Shown here piece by piece: positions 23,952 to 32,497 of a DNA stretch of 35,825 bases. Below the pieces are notes generated by a model, which saw only the letters and a program-made list of their open reading frames with translations, was not told the DNA's origin and did not search any database. The position numbers were made by a program, and so were the translations under genes. Origin of the DNA: Desulfuromonadales bacterium. Lineage in GTDB: Bacteria; Desulfobacterota; Desulfuromonadia; Desulfuromonadales; Syntrophotaleaceae. The stretch spans positions 1 through 35,825 of the forward strand of contig JABXKU010000021.1 of the NCBI GenBank assembly GCA_013619105.1, written 5' to 3'. How positions within the stretch are numbered: position 1 is the first letter of the stretch; each line of letters starts with the position of its first letter.

Positions 23952-25179
23952 TATCAACCGCCAGTTGTGGCGGATTGTCGGCATGGCACTGCAGGCCCTG
24001 TGGGCCTACAAGTTGCGCAGCCTGTTTGTGGTCGCCGGGGTCGCCTTGGGGATCGCGTCACTGACCGTGATTGTAGCGGCAGTCGACGGGGCAGAACGCA
24101 AGGCCAATGAGATTGTGCGCTGGTTCGGCCCCGATGCGGTGCTGGTCTTCGGTGGTAATATGGAGAGCCGGGCCGTCGGCCAGCGCAGCCTGACCCTCTC
24201 CTACGCCGATGCGGATGCCCTGCGCCGCTCTCTGCCGGCCGCCTATCTGGTTGTGCCGATGCGGGGCAAATCCAATCAGTCGTTGCGTTTCGAGAACCGG
24301 GTGGTGCAGGTGCCGCTGGTGATCGGGACAGCCGAAGGCTATGCCGAAGCCTGGAACTGGCCGCTGGTCGAAGGTCGGGATCTGAGCGCCGAGGATCTAG
24401 CTCGCGGGGCCAAGGTGGGCTTGATTGGCGATAATACGGCTCGGGAACTGTTTGGGGCCCGCTCCCCGGTGGGCCATACCGTTCTGATCAATAAGGTGCC
24501 GGTGCAGATCGTCGGTCGTCTGAGTTATCGCGGGGTGGTCAGCGGCAGCGGTTCCATCGACGACCGAATCATCATTCCGATCACCACCCTGACTCAACGT
24601 TTTAACCTGAACCGTAAGTATTTTAGGGCTTTGCGGGTCAAGTTCCATGCTCCCGAGCTGATGACCGAGCACATTGCCAATCTGCGCAGTCTCCTGCGTC
24701 ATTTGCATCATCTTGAACCGGGGGAGTTGGATGATTTCACCATTCTAAGCTCGGAAGAGATTCTGAAGTTTCTCTCCATGTTCAAGGGGGGACTGATTCT
24801 GTTTCTCGGTGTCACGGCGCTGGTGGCGATGACCGTCGGCGGTTTCGTGTTGGCCAATCTGTTTTACTTAAGCATCAACGAACGGCGCATGGAGATCGGT
24901 TTGAAAAAGGCTCTAGGCGCTCGTAACTGGGCGATTCTTTGCCAGGTACTGATCGAGGCGGTCTGTTTGACTCTAATCGGTGCGCTACTTGGTATGGGGC
25001 TCGGCATGGCCTTGGGTCAGCTGTTGGCGCGGCTTGGCCTATTGCAGATTCTTTTTTCTTGGAAAGTGTTCGGCATGGCCGTGACCGCCGCTTTGACCAT
25101 TGGTGTGCTGTTCGGTCTTAAACCCGCCCGACAGGCTGCTGCATTGAATCCCATCGAAGTGCTAAAGAGTGCCGGTTGA
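23926..25179 (+). CDS. MacB-type ABC permease, first
   Basis: A 417-aa inner-membrane permease without its own ATPase domain. An N-terminal helix (about 28-50, LRSLFVVAGVALGIASLTVIV) precedes a periplasmic MacB core domain (about 55-280). Three C-terminal FtsX-type helices follow (about 288-310, 345-370 and 382-402) with the ERRMEIGLKKALGARNW motif that contacts the ATPase. The start is uncertain: ATG 23926 or 23929 lie in the end of the ATPase gene with AAGGA further upstream, and the frame is open back to 23881. I give 23926. Substrate may be a lipoprotein, peptide or antibiotic. Confidence 0.88.
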   Translation: MMGVSRILDINRQLWRIVGMALQALWAYKLRSLFVVAGVALGIASLTVIVAAVDGAERKANEIVRWFGPDAVLVFGGNMESRAVGQRSLTLSYADADALRRSLPAAYLVVPMRGKSNQSLRFENRVVQVPLVIGTAEGYAEAWNWPLVEGRDLSAEDLARGAKVGLIGDNTARELFGARSPVGHTVLINKVPVQIVGRLSYRGVVSGSGSIDDRIIIPITTLTQRFNLNRKYFRALRVKFHAPELMTEHIANLRSLLRHLHHLEPGELDDFTILSSEEILKFLSMFKGGLILFLGVTALVAMTVGGFVLANLFYLSINERRMEIGLKKALGARNWAILCQVLIEAVCLTLIGALLGMGLGMALGQLLARLGLLQILFSWKVFGMAVTAALTIGVLFGLKPARQAAALNPIEVLKSAG

Positions 25180-25204
25180 ACGCCGACAAGAAGGACCCTA
25201 AACG

Positions 25205-26425
25205 ATGTTTTTCAGCCTCAAGATAGCCCTCTCTTCCCTGCATGCCCATCGATTACGTAGCATTTTGGCCATAGTTGGGGTTTTTCTAGGCGCCCTGGCT
25301 TTGACCGGAGTGCAGCATGTTTCGCGCTCTATGCTGCTTAAGGCTGAGCAAGAGACGGCCAAGCTCGGCACTAATCTTTTTATGGTTCGCAGCGGCCAGC
25401 TGTCCTTTCGGCCCTCGGGCAATAGCCGGGTGCGGTCATTGGCCAGAAATTTTACTCGACAGGATGCTCAGGCACTGCTGGCCGGAGTTCCGGCTGCCCG
25501 TGCCGGCGCCCCCTTCGTGCAGGCTACTAGTCCGATCCGGGCTGGCGATTTACAGATCAACTGTCAGCTAGTTGCTACCCTGGCTAAATATTCCGCAGTG
25601 CGCAACGTGCAGGCCGATTTGGGGCGCTTCCTCTCCGCCGCTGATGAAGCTGGGCGGGCCAAGGTATGTGTGCTGGGGGCCAGTATCGCCCGGCGTCTCT
25701 TTGGTGATGGCCGGGCAGCTGTTGGTCAGCAGGTTATGTTGCATCGGGCCCGGATGAGGGTAATCGGCGTGATGGAGCCGAAGGGAGCCGATATCGCCGG
25801 CACCGATCAGGACGAACAGGTCTTCGTACCTTTGGGTACCTACATGCGCCGACTAGCCAATCAAGATTGGATCACTGGCGTCTATCTACAGCTGGGGGAT
25901 CCGCAGGCGATTGAGGATGCACGGCAAGCGGCGGCTACGATTCTGCGGCGCCGGCACAACATTGATGTGGGTGAGGACGATGATTTTACCCTTCTCGCCG
26001 CCCAAGATACCATGCAGGTACAGCGCGACGCCCTGGCCTTAGTGCAGACCCTCGGCCTGCTCAGCTCTAGTATTTCCTTTGCCGTTGGCGGTTTGGGGAT
26101 TTTGTCGATCATGGTGCTGCTGGTGCGTACACGAAGGCTGGAAATCGGGGTGCGGCGGGCCGTGGGGGCCAAGCGGCGAGATATTGTGCGCCAGTTCATG
26201 TTCGAGGCGGGACTGATGTCAGGAATCGGTGGCGGTCTGGGGGTGCTTAGCTCTTTGCTGCTGGTGCTGGTGGTCTGTCAGATCGGTGAGATGCCTCTGG
26301 CTTACGATCCCTTGCTGATCGCTAGCAGCCTGCTCGGTTCTTTGCTGCTTGGCCTGGCGGCCGGAGCTTATCCGGCCTGGCAGGCGGCTCATGTGGAGAT
26401 ATTGCAGGTACTGCGTAGCGAATAA
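25205..26425 (+). CDS. MacB-type ABC permease, second
   Basis: A 406-aa paralogue of the preceding permease with the same plan: N-terminal helix (about 16-40), periplasmic core, and three FtsX helices near 270-300, 330-352 and 365-385. The coupling motif is TRRLEIGVRRAVGAKRRDIV. The ATG follows AAGGA by nine bases. The two permeases differ clearly in their periplasmic domains, so the complex is probably a heterodimer sharing one ATPase, like LolC/LolE with LolD, rather than a MacB homodimer. It is the last gene of the operon; hairpins at 26456-26482 and 26574-26606 follow. Confidence 0.88.
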   Translation: MFFSLKIALSSLHAHRLRSILAIVGVFLGALALTGVQHVSRSMLLKAEQETAKLGTNLFMVRSGQLSFRPSGNSRVRSLARNFTRQDAQALLAGVPAARAGAPFVQATSPIRAGDLQINCQLVATLAKYSAVRNVQADLGRFLSAADEAGRAKVCVLGASIARRLFGDGRAAVGQQVMLHRARMRVIGVMEPKGADIAGTDQDEQVFVPLGTYMRRLANQDWITGVYLQLGDPQAIEDARQAAATILRRRHNIDVGEDDDFTLLAAQDTMQVQRDALALVQTLGLLSSSISFAVGGLGILSIMVLLVRTRRLEIGVRRAVGAKRRDIVRQFMFEAGLMSGIGGGLGVLSSLLLVLVVCQIGEMPLAYDPLLIASSLLGSLLLGLAAGAYPAWQAAHVEILQVLRSE

Positions 26426-26455
26426 AGGTGGTGCTATTTATTGCTCATCCCGGCT

Positions 26456-26482
26456 AGCAATGCTGACAGAATAATCATTGCT
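26456..26482. repeat. Inverted repeat after the export operon
   Basis: AGCAATG (26456-26462) pairs with CATTGCT (26476-26482) across a 13-nt loop, with flanking CCGGC/GCCGG that could extend it. It has only a short T-run, so it is weak as a terminator. Confidence 0.4.
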
Positions 26483-26573
26483 TTGCTATGGCCGGTTAAT
26501 AACGACCCGGTACGTCTCCCAATGTCTGAAAAGTCCTTGATGACCTGATAATCAATTTAGGACAAAATATAAG

Positions 26574-26608
26574 ACGGCTCAACTTGTGGGAAACAGGTTG
26601 GGCCGTTT
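26574..26608. terminator. Probable terminator of the export operon
   Basis: ACGGCTCAACTTGT (26574-26587) pairs with ACAGGTTGGGCCGT (26593-26606), 14 bp including two G-U pairs, with a GGGAA loop and TTT after it. It lies between the convergent export operon and the minus-strand membrane protein gene, and may serve both. Confidence 0.75.
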
Positions 26609-26690
26609 GATATTCTGATAATTGTGCTTTGCGATACGGGGAGGGGGGGCAACAATCGATCGTGTACGAGGTTGATGTTTTTCGGGGTAA

Positions 26691-27293
26691 TCACCCCTTT
26701 ACCATTTCTACTCTTTGCTTCCGATTGATGGTAAGGATCAGGCTGAGAAGACCGGCGAATATTAAGCTGTAGCCGAGCAGCTCAAGGCTCTCTTCCACGA
26801 TCATTTTAACACTGCGCATATAATGCTCGCCCATGATACCGACCCAGATTTCCTTTTGGCCCAATAGTCGGGAAAAGGTCATTAGGATCAACAAACCGAC
26901 GGTGGCAATACTCGATGCCGAGTAGAGACGGATTTCCTGCAATTGGGCCCAGAATGGCCGACGATGTTGAAGTAACCAGCTGCCGGTAGGGATTAATATT
27001 ATTGCCACTACCAACTGCCAAGCGCCTCGGAACCACTCATCCTTGAACCAATTGTTTTGCTCACGGATCAACATGACCAGTGCCAATGTCCCGAACGCAG
27101 TAAAAAAAATGCGAAACGATTTTTGATGGTAGACAGACCATGCAGAAAGAGAAATCATCAGGCCAAGAAGAATATTCTGACTGTTTTCGATGAGGGTACT
27201 CTCGCTGTTGATGTATTGAAAGGCGGTAGCTTGCAGGTAAACGACTTCGCCAGCAAAGACACACATACACACGACAATGATGATATTTATCAT
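26691..27293 (-). CDS. Unrecognised six-helix membrane protein
   Basis: A 200-aa, strongly hydrophobic protein I cannot place. Helices are apparent near 2-21, 40-55, 61-77, 92-109, 125-141 and 172-190. Loops hold acidic and aromatic groups: IREQNNWFKDEWFRGAW (77-93) between helices three and four, and GEHYMRSVKMIVEESLELLG (155-174) before the last helix. It contains three histidines and conserved-looking Trp/Glu residues that could bind a ligand, but this is speculation. The upstream TTG at 27302 has no room for a ribosome-binding site; ATG 27293 has GAGGG nine bases away. Codon use looks more AT-rich than its neighbours, hinting at later acquisition. Confidence 0.7.
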   Translation of the reverse strand: MINIIIVVCMCVFAGEVVYLQATAFQYINSESTLIENSQNILLGLMISLSAWSVYHQKSFRIFFTAFGTLALVMLIREQNNWFKDEWFRGAWQLVVAIILIPTGSWLLQHRRPFWAQLQEIRLYSASSIATVGLLILMTFSRLLGQKEIWVGIMGEHYMRSVKMIVEESLELLGYSLIFAGLLSLILTINRKQRVEMVKG

Positions 27294-27595
27294 CAGCAGC
27301 AACCCTCTGTAAAACGAAAACTATTCACGCCAGTAGCGCTTGATGACGATAACTTATCTGTCTGATGTGGAGAAAACAATGGCAGGGGGACTCGCTGTGC
27401 GATTGATCGGTGTCCACGCGGTTGTGACTTTTTCCACGTTTGGCATTACGTGAGCGTCTGATTAGCTCCTTATGAGACTGGGGAACTTAGACTAAGATTA
27501 ATCCTCCGTCAAGATATTATTTTGATCGTCCGGGCAGGGCAACAATGTTGTTGTCTGGGCCCCCGGGTTATGTGGCTTGAATTCCACCATAACTC

Positions 27596-27623
27596 TTGAC
27601 ACGTTCTCTACTATCGATAAAGT
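27596..27623 (+). promoter_or_regulatory. Putative sigma-70 promoter of a small RNA
   Basis: A perfect TTGACA (27596-27601) is followed after 16 bp by TAAAGT (27618-27623). The predicted start, about 27629, coincides with the first bases of the long stem at 27627. Confidence 0.5.
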
Positions 27624-27628
27624 ATCTG

Positions 27629-27740
27629 AGAAATGGCTCCCAACCTTTTGAGCGCCAGAAGAGGGCAAGATCAGGCCATTTCTCATAATCCCTGACATAT
27701 TGGAAAAGCCCCCGGTTATATGACCGGGGGCTTTTCCTAT
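27629..27740 (+). ncRNA. Candidate small RNA with 5'-closed stem and terminator
   Basis: From the promoter at 27596-27623 a transcript of about 110 nt would begin with a stem TGAGAAATGGC (27627-27637) pairing perfectly with GCCATTTCTCA (27675-27685). Inside it CCTTTT pairs with AAGAGG around the loop GAGCGCCAG. A single-stranded linker of about 16 nt follows, then the 15-bp terminator at 27702-27737. No gene lies downstream on the same strand, so this is not a leader. It was not recognised as a known RNA family. A 20-codon frame (27633-27695) runs through it without a usable ribosome-binding site. Evidence is from structure only. Confidence 0.45.
27702..27737. terminator. Bidirectional rho-independent terminator
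   Basis: GGAAAAGCCCCCGGT (27702-27716) pairs perfectly with ACCGGGGGCTTTTCC (27723-27737) with a 6-nt loop. It would end the minus-strand hemL transcript and the candidate plus-strand small RNA. Confidence 0.92.
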
Positions 27741-27811
27741 CTAATTGAATGCTGTAACCCGGAACAGACCGAAGATCTCTCGAATGGTTTCCCAGGTGGT
27801 TTTTTTGTCTC

Positions 27812-29095
27812 TCAGAGTGCTTTAAAGGCCTTGTGGGCCGCGGCGATGGTGCGATCTAGATCTTCCTGGCTGTGGGCGGCGCTCATGAAACCGGCCTCGA
27901 ACTGGGACGGAGCCAGGTTGATGCCCTGCTCCAGCATCAGGCGGAAGAAACGGCCGAAGGTGTCGGTGTCACTTTGTGCAGCATCGGCGAAGGAGTTGAC
28001 CGGGCCAGGATGAAAGTAGGTACAAAACATGGCCCCGACCCGTTGTAGGCAGGTGGGTTGAGAGCACTGCTTGGCGGCTTCGCTCAGGCCGGCCTCAAGG
28101 TAGGCGCTCTTGACTTCCAGCTTCTGGTAGAAGCCAGGCTCTTGCAAGAGCTTCAAGGTGGCGATTCCGGCACTCATGGCCAGGGGATTACCGGACAGGG
28201 TGCCGGCTTGGTAAACGGGTCCTTCCGGCGACAGCTGCTGCATGATCTCGCGTTTGCCGCCGAAGGCACCGACGGGCAGTCCGCCGCCGAGAATCTTGCC
28301 GAGACAGACCAAGTCCCCGCGTATGCCGAAGCGTTCTTGGGCACCGCCATAGGCGAGGCGGAAGCCGGTCATCACCTCGTCCATGATCAGCACGATCCCT
28401 TCTGCATCGCAGAGACTTCTCAGCCCTTCCAAAAATCCCTTTTGTGGCGCCACGCAACCCATGTTCCCAGCCACCGGTTCAAGAATGATGGCTGCCAGGT
28501 CGCCGCGGTGGGTGTCAGCTAGAGCCTGCACCTGCTCAAGATCGTTGTATGCGGCGGTCAGAGTGTGGCGGGCAAAGTCGGCAGGAACCCCCGGCGAGGT
28601 GGGAACGCCAAAGGTGGCCGCACCGCTGCCGGCTTTGACCAGCAGGCTATCGGCATGGCCGTGATAGCAGCCTTCGAATTTAAGGATCTTGTCGCGGCCG
28701 GTGTAGCCCCGGGCTAGGCGGATGGCGCTCATGGTGGCTTCGGTGCCGGAGGAGACCATGCGCACCTGCTCCATGTTGGGGTAGGCTTGACGAACCATCA
28801 TAGCCAGTGCCACTTCCAGAGCCGTGGGAGCGCCGAAGGAGGAGCCGAGAACCGCAGCTCGGCACACCGCCTCGACTACTTTAGGATGGCTATGGCCGAG
28901 GATCATCGGTCCCCAGGAACCGACATAGTCGATATAGGCGTTGCCGTCGACGTCGTATAGGGTGCTACCGGAGGCTCGATCGATAAACAGCGGCTCGCCG
29001 CCGACGGATTTAAAGGCTCGTACCGGGCTATTGACGCCGCCGGGGATAACGGTTTGGGCTTCAGTAAAGAGCGCGGTAGATTTCGAGTGGTTCAA
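27812..29095 (-). CDS. hemL: Glutamate-1-semialdehyde 2,1-aminomutase
   Basis: A PLP enzyme of 427 aa that makes 5-aminolevulinate in the C5 heme pathway. The family marks are [12 protein letters not shown] near 17-28, the [16 protein letters not shown] substrate/PLP region (115-130), [17 protein letters not shown] (239-246) and the Schiff-base Lys267 in [11 protein letters not shown]. Length is standard. The start is TTG at 29095 with AGGAGAG seven bases upstream. It follows the response regulator after 99 bp on the same strand, so the kinase-regulator-hemL cluster may be one transcript, ending at 27702-27737. Confidence 0.96.
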   Translation of the reverse strand: MNHSKSTALFTEAQTVIPGGVNSPVRAFKSVGGEPLFIDRASGSTLYDVDGNAYIDYVGSWGPMILGHSHPKVVEAVCRAAVLGSSFGAPTALEVALAMMVRQAYPNMEQVRMVSSGTEATMSAIRLARGYTGRDKILKFEGCYHGHADSLLVKAGSGAATFGVPTSPGVPADFARHTLTAAYNDLEQVQALADTHRGDLAAIILEPVAGNMGCVAPQKGFLEGLRSLCDAEGIVLIMDEVMTGFRLAYGGAQERFGIRGDLVCLGKILGGGLPVGAFGGKREIMQQLSPEGPVYQAGTLSGNPLAMSAGIATLKLLQEPGFYQKLEVKSAYLEAGLSEAAKQCSQPTCLQRVGAMFCTYFHPGPVNSFADAAQSDTDTFGRFFRLMLEQGINLAPSQFEAGFMSAAHSQEDLDRTIAAAHKAFKAL

Positions 29096-29194
29096 AGCGG
29101 TTCTCTCCTAATGGGCGTAGGGCTATCTGTGGCCCCTGAAAATAGAGTCCCATGTATTCATCGTTAACGGTTGAGGTGTCGATGGCGGTTGTCG

Positions 29195-30724
29195 CTAGTT
29201 GTGCAGGTCGTACTTTTTGATTTTGCGATGCAAGGTATTGCGGGCGATACCAAGGACCCGGGCGGTTTCGGTAATGTTCCAGCGGTGCTGGACCAGAGTC
29301 TTTTTGATGGAGGCAGCTTCCGAATCCTTGAGGCATTCGCTACCGGCAGAAGAGACGCCTTTTTTGCGCATCACCGAACAGAGACTCTCTTCCAAGCCGC
29401 GCAGGGAATGCAGTAGCTGGGTCAGTTCGCCGCCTGAGAGCTGTTCCAGCACCTCGGGCTTGCCATAGTGCTCCCAAAATTGGTCCAACGGAGGTTCATT
29501 GCTGGGGGCCTGCGGTAGGGCTGTGCCTCGGGCGGGCACCACCATCGGCCGTGGTCGGTTAACGGCCAGCTTGCCGGCAAAGTGCTGGGGTAGAATTTTT
29601 GGTCCGTCACACAGGGCGACGGCTTGGCGCAAGGTGTTGGACAATTCGCGGATATTGCCGGGCCAGTCGTAGGCGCAGAGCATCTGCTTGATATCTGCCG
29701 AAAGGCTCAGCTGGGGGTCGAGCTGGCGCACAAAGTGTTCGGCCAGCATGGAGATATCCTCCTGTCGGGCGCGCAGCGGTGGAATTTCCAGCTTGACCAC
29801 ATTGAGTCGGTAAAAGAGGTCTTCGCGAAAGTCTCGGCCAAGCATGGCCTGTTCGAGATCGACGTTGGAGGCGGAAATGATCCGCACGTCGCTATGGACC
29901 ATCTTTTCCCCGCCCACGCGCATGAATTCACCCGTTTCCAGCACCCGCAGCAGCTTGACCTGGATAGCCAGGCTGGCTTCGCCGACTTCGTCAAGGAACA
30001 GGGTGCCGTTGTTGGCCAGTTCGAAAATTCCTCGGCGCATGCTGCCGGCGCCGGTAAAGGAGCCCCGTTCGTGGCCGAACAGTTCGCTTTCGAGCAGGTT
30101 GTCGGAAAGGGCCCCGCAGTTGATGGGGATGAACATCTGCTCGGCGCGGTGGGAAGTGGCATGAATGAAGCGGGCCAGTACCTCTTTGCCGGTGCCTGTT
30201 TCGCCTTGAATCAGGATGCTGATGTCTTTTTTCGCCAAGCGATAGGCAAGGGACGCCAGTTGCCGCATATCCGGCGTATTGCCCACCAAAAACCCCTGAG
30301 CCTTAGCGAACTGACTCCACTCCTCCTCGTCCTTTTGTTTAACCTGGGAAGCGGAGGTGGCCGCCTCCTGAATCAACCATTCAATCTGCTTGATATCGTC
30401 AAAGGGCTTTTCTACATATTGATAGGCGCCCATCTGCATCGCCTTGACCGCCGTCTGGATGGTGCTGAATCCGGTCATTATGATGACCTCGCAATTGGGT
30501 TGTTTGCGTTTTATGTGCTTCAGCAAAGTCAAGCCATCCGTATCCGGAAGCTTCAGGTCGACCATGGCCACCTGAAAAGGCGAACCTTCTAGGGCGCGCA
30601 GCGCTTCGCTCTCGCTGACCGCAGTAACCGTGCGACAACCTTTTCTATCGAGCAGGCGGCGGAAAAAATTACAGACGGATTCTTCATCGTCGATAATCAG
30701 CACGTTGATCGGATTTACAGCCAT
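29195..30724 (-). CDS. Sigma-54-dependent response regulator, NtrC family
   Basis: A 509-aa transcription activator. The receiver domain (8-120) has the acidic pair DDE at 12-14, phospho-acceptor Asp56 (MVDLKLP) and Lys106 (EKPF). The AAA+ domain has Walker A GETGTGKE (174-181), the sigma-54 loop GSFTGA (221-226; usually GAFTGA), and Walker B TLFLDE (241-246). The C-terminal Fis-type helix-turn-helix is WNITETARVLGIARNTLHRK. The alanine-to-serine change in the loop is uncommon but tolerated in some activators. The ATG has an AGAGGAG box, 17 bp after the stop of the kinase, its probable partner. Its target promoters were not found; no clear -24/-12 element was recognised in the window. Confidence 0.93.
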   Translation of the reverse strand: MAVNPINVLIIDDEESVCNFFRRLLDRKGCRTVTAVSESEALRALEGSPFQVAMVDLKLPDTDGLTLLKHIKRKQPNCEVIIMTGFSTIQTAVKAMQMGAYQYVEKPFDDIKQIEWLIQEAATSASQVKQKDEEEWSQFAKAQGFLVGNTPDMRQLASLAYRLAKKDISILIQGETGTGKEVLARFIHATSHRAEQMFIPINCGALSDNLLESELFGHERGSFTGAGSMRRGIFELANNGTLFLDEVGEASLAIQVKLLRVLETGEFMRVGGEKMVHSDVRIISASNVDLEQAMLGRDFREDLFYRLNVVKLEIPPLRARQEDISMLAEHFVRQLDPQLSLSADIKQMLCAYDWPGNIRELSNTLRQAVALCDGPKILPQHFAGKLAVNRPRPMVVPARGTALPQAPSNEPPLDQFWEHYGKPEVLEQLSGGELTQLLHSLRGLEESLCSVMRKKGVSSAGSECLKDSEAASIKKTLVQHRWNITETARVLGIARNTLHRKIKKYDLHN

Positions 30725-30741
30725 GCTTCTCCTCTTGGTTT

Positions 30742-32430
30742 TCAGTCAGGTAGATGTTTAGGTGGTTGCGGAGGGCAGCCCGGCAGCCGCAGGGAAAAGC
30801 AGCTTCCGTGGCCCGCAGTACTTTCCACTTCCAAGGTGCCGCCATGGGCCTGGGCGATGCCAAAACTGACCGAAAGGCCAAGTCCGGTGCCTTTGGTCGC
30901 TTCTTTGCTGGTGTAAAACGGGGTAAAGATATTTTCCAGTTTGTCTTTAACGATGCCGGTGCCGTTGTCTCTCACTGATACGGTCACCCAGTCCTGGCCA
31001 GCGCTCCGTTGCAGATAGGAATCTAGGTGGATGATTTTTTCTCCGCTATTGTCGGCCAGGGCGTCTCGGGCGTTGATCAGCAGATTGGTAACTACCTGCT
31101 GGATCTGTACTCCGTTGGCCATGATTCGTGGTAGATCCTCGGCCAACTTCTGGACGATGGTAATCTGAGTCGGATCTATGAGGTAATTAACCAGGCTAAG
31201 GGCCCGTTCGATCTCGCGGTTGAGGTTGCTCGGTTCCATGGGAACCTGTTCCTGGCGGGAAAAGGTCAGTAGGTTCTGAATGATGCGCTTGCAACGAAGG
31301 CCGCAGTCGGCGATCTCTTTGAGGGAGTCGCCGTGCTCCGGGTTGCCCGCCAGTTCGGCATACAGAAGTTGGGCGGTGCCGATGACCACGGTCATGGGGC
31401 TATTCAGTTCGTGGGCCACTCCAGCGGCCATCTCGCCGATAGCCGCCAGTCGTGCCGAGTGCATCAGCTTGGCCTCCATCTGGGCTTTTTCGGTGATGTC
31501 TTTGATGATGATGGTCATCGCCACCAGTTTTTGCTCTTTGTCCAGTACTGGATAAAAAGAGAGGTCGAGCTGGCGGCCGGTTCGGGTCTCCAGGTGGCGA
31601 TAGACGGGCCGGGTGTCCAGGGCTAGCGCCTGCATCGGACAATTTGGGCAAGGGCTGTTGCGACCGTAAAGGGTGGCAAAGCATTTTTGCCCCGGCTTTG
31701 GCGGCTTGCCGTCGGGAAAAAGTTCCGCCAGAGGTTGGTGGTTGTTAAGCTGAATGTTGTACTCCGTATCGATCAGTAGAATCGGATCGGTGACGGCGTT
31801 GAAGGTTGCTTCCCAGCCTTGCCGGGCACGGGAAACCTCCTCATAGAGCTGGGCATTCTGAATGCTGATGGCCAACTGCTCTGCCAGATGCTGAACGAAG
31901 CTGAGTTCTTCCTGAGCATAAGCCGATGGCTGAGAACTGCCGAGCAGCAGCAGGCCTTGGGTGGCCGACTTATAATGCAGGGGGGCCACCACCAGGGAAT
32001 GGAGACGTTCGGCCAGATGCGGATAACCGGCAAAAAAAGGATCATCTTTAGGCAGTTCGCCTAGAATCAGGGCCTCGTTAAGGTTCAGAGGTTTCCAGAG
32101 AACCGAACTGCGCGGAAGCGGTGGCGCTTGCTGTAAATGAAATGGGGGCAGCGCCTTGATTACCAGCTCATCGTTCTGCAGCATTGCCAGGCCGAGCAAC
32201 TCGCAGGGCAGAGCTTCTGGCAACAGCTGATGGGCTTCGTTGAACATGTCCTCCACAGACATTTCAAGATGCAGGGCCCGGGTCAGGCGGTGAAGGATTT
32301 CGAGACGGACATTCTGCCGGCGAATCTTTTCTTGACGCTTTTTGAGCTCGGCGTAATAGCTTAATTTAGACGCATTTACACCGGTCAGGTCGGCAATTAG
32401 TTTCTTTTTTTTGTCCGGTTCTCGGTTCAC
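30742..32430 (-). CDS. Cytosolic sensor histidine kinase (GAF-PAS-HisKA-HATPase) with a cysteine motif
   Basis: A 562-aa kinase without membrane segments. Domains in order: N-terminal coiled coil (25-50), GAF (about 48-195), PAS (about 205-310), HisKA with phospho-acceptor His340 (GVAHELNSP), and HATPase with N-box Asn449 and Asn453, DNGTG (488-492) and GTGLGLS (514-520). The PAS domain has Cys250, Cys261 and Cys264 (GRNSPCPNCP), a C-x10-C-x2-C arrangement that could bind a metal or Fe-S cluster or sense redox. I choose GTG at 32430, with AGAGGT seven bases upstream; an ATG at 32466 has no such box. It forms an operon with the NtrC-type regulator. The signal is unknown; hemL downstream makes a heme or redox theme possible. 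Confidence 0.9.
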   Translation of the reverse strand: MNREPDKKKKLIADLTGVNASKLSYYAELKKRQEKIRRQNVRLEILHRLTRALHLEMSVEDMFNEAHQLLPEALPCELLGLAMLQNDELVIKALPPFHLQQAPPLPRSSVLWKPLNLNEALILGELPKDDPFFAGYPHLAERLHSLVVAPLHYKSATQGLLLLGSSQPSAYAQEELSFVQHLAEQLAISIQNAQLYEEVSRARQGWEATFNAVTDPILLIDTEYNIQLNNHQPLAELFPDGKPPKPGQKCFATLYGRNSPCPNCPMQALALDTRPVYRHLETRTGRQLDLSFYPVLDKEQKLVAMTIIIKDITEKAQMEAKLMHSARLAAIGEMAAGVAHELNSPMTVVIGTAQLLYAELAGNPEHGDSLKEIADCGLRCKRIIQNLLTFSRQEQVPMEPSNLNREIERALSLVNYLIDPTQITIVQKLAEDLPRIMANGVQIQQVVTNLLINARDALADNSGEKIIHLDSYLQRSAGQDWVTVSVRDNGTGIVKDKLENIFTPFYTSKEATKGTGLGLSVSFGIAQAHGGTLEVESTAGHGSCFSLRLPGCPPQPPKHLPD

Positions 32431-32497
32431 TGCTGGGACCTCTGACAGGGGGCAGAAAAAGACCATTCAAGAATTTAAGGCGGCAACGGATCGAGTG

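Larger units (their letters stand above)
27294..27811. other. 509-bp intergenic region rich in hairpins
   Basis: No convincing protein gene is present; a 66-codon minus-strand frame (27498-27698) lacks a ribosome-binding site. The right half has four hairpins in series: CAACAA/TTGTTG (27540-27553), GTTATG-TGG/CCA-CATAAC (27567-27593), the stem of the candidate RNA (27627-27685) and a terminator (27702-27737). The left half (27303-27500) shows nothing clear apart from being the promoter region of the membrane protein gene. Confidence 0.6.

Noticed and set aside
27361-27400. Sigma-54 -24/-12 promoter (TGGCAGG...) in the gap
   Set aside because: The spacing and the GC element do not match the TGGCAC-N5-TTGCA consensus.
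27633-27695. 20-codon ORF inside the candidate small RNA
   Set aside because: The ATG is inside the closed stem only a few bases from the predicted 5' end, leaving no usable ribosome-binding site.
27498-27698. 66-codon minus-strand ORF in the hairpin-rich gap
   Set aside because: No ribosome-binding site and it crosses several inverted repeats.
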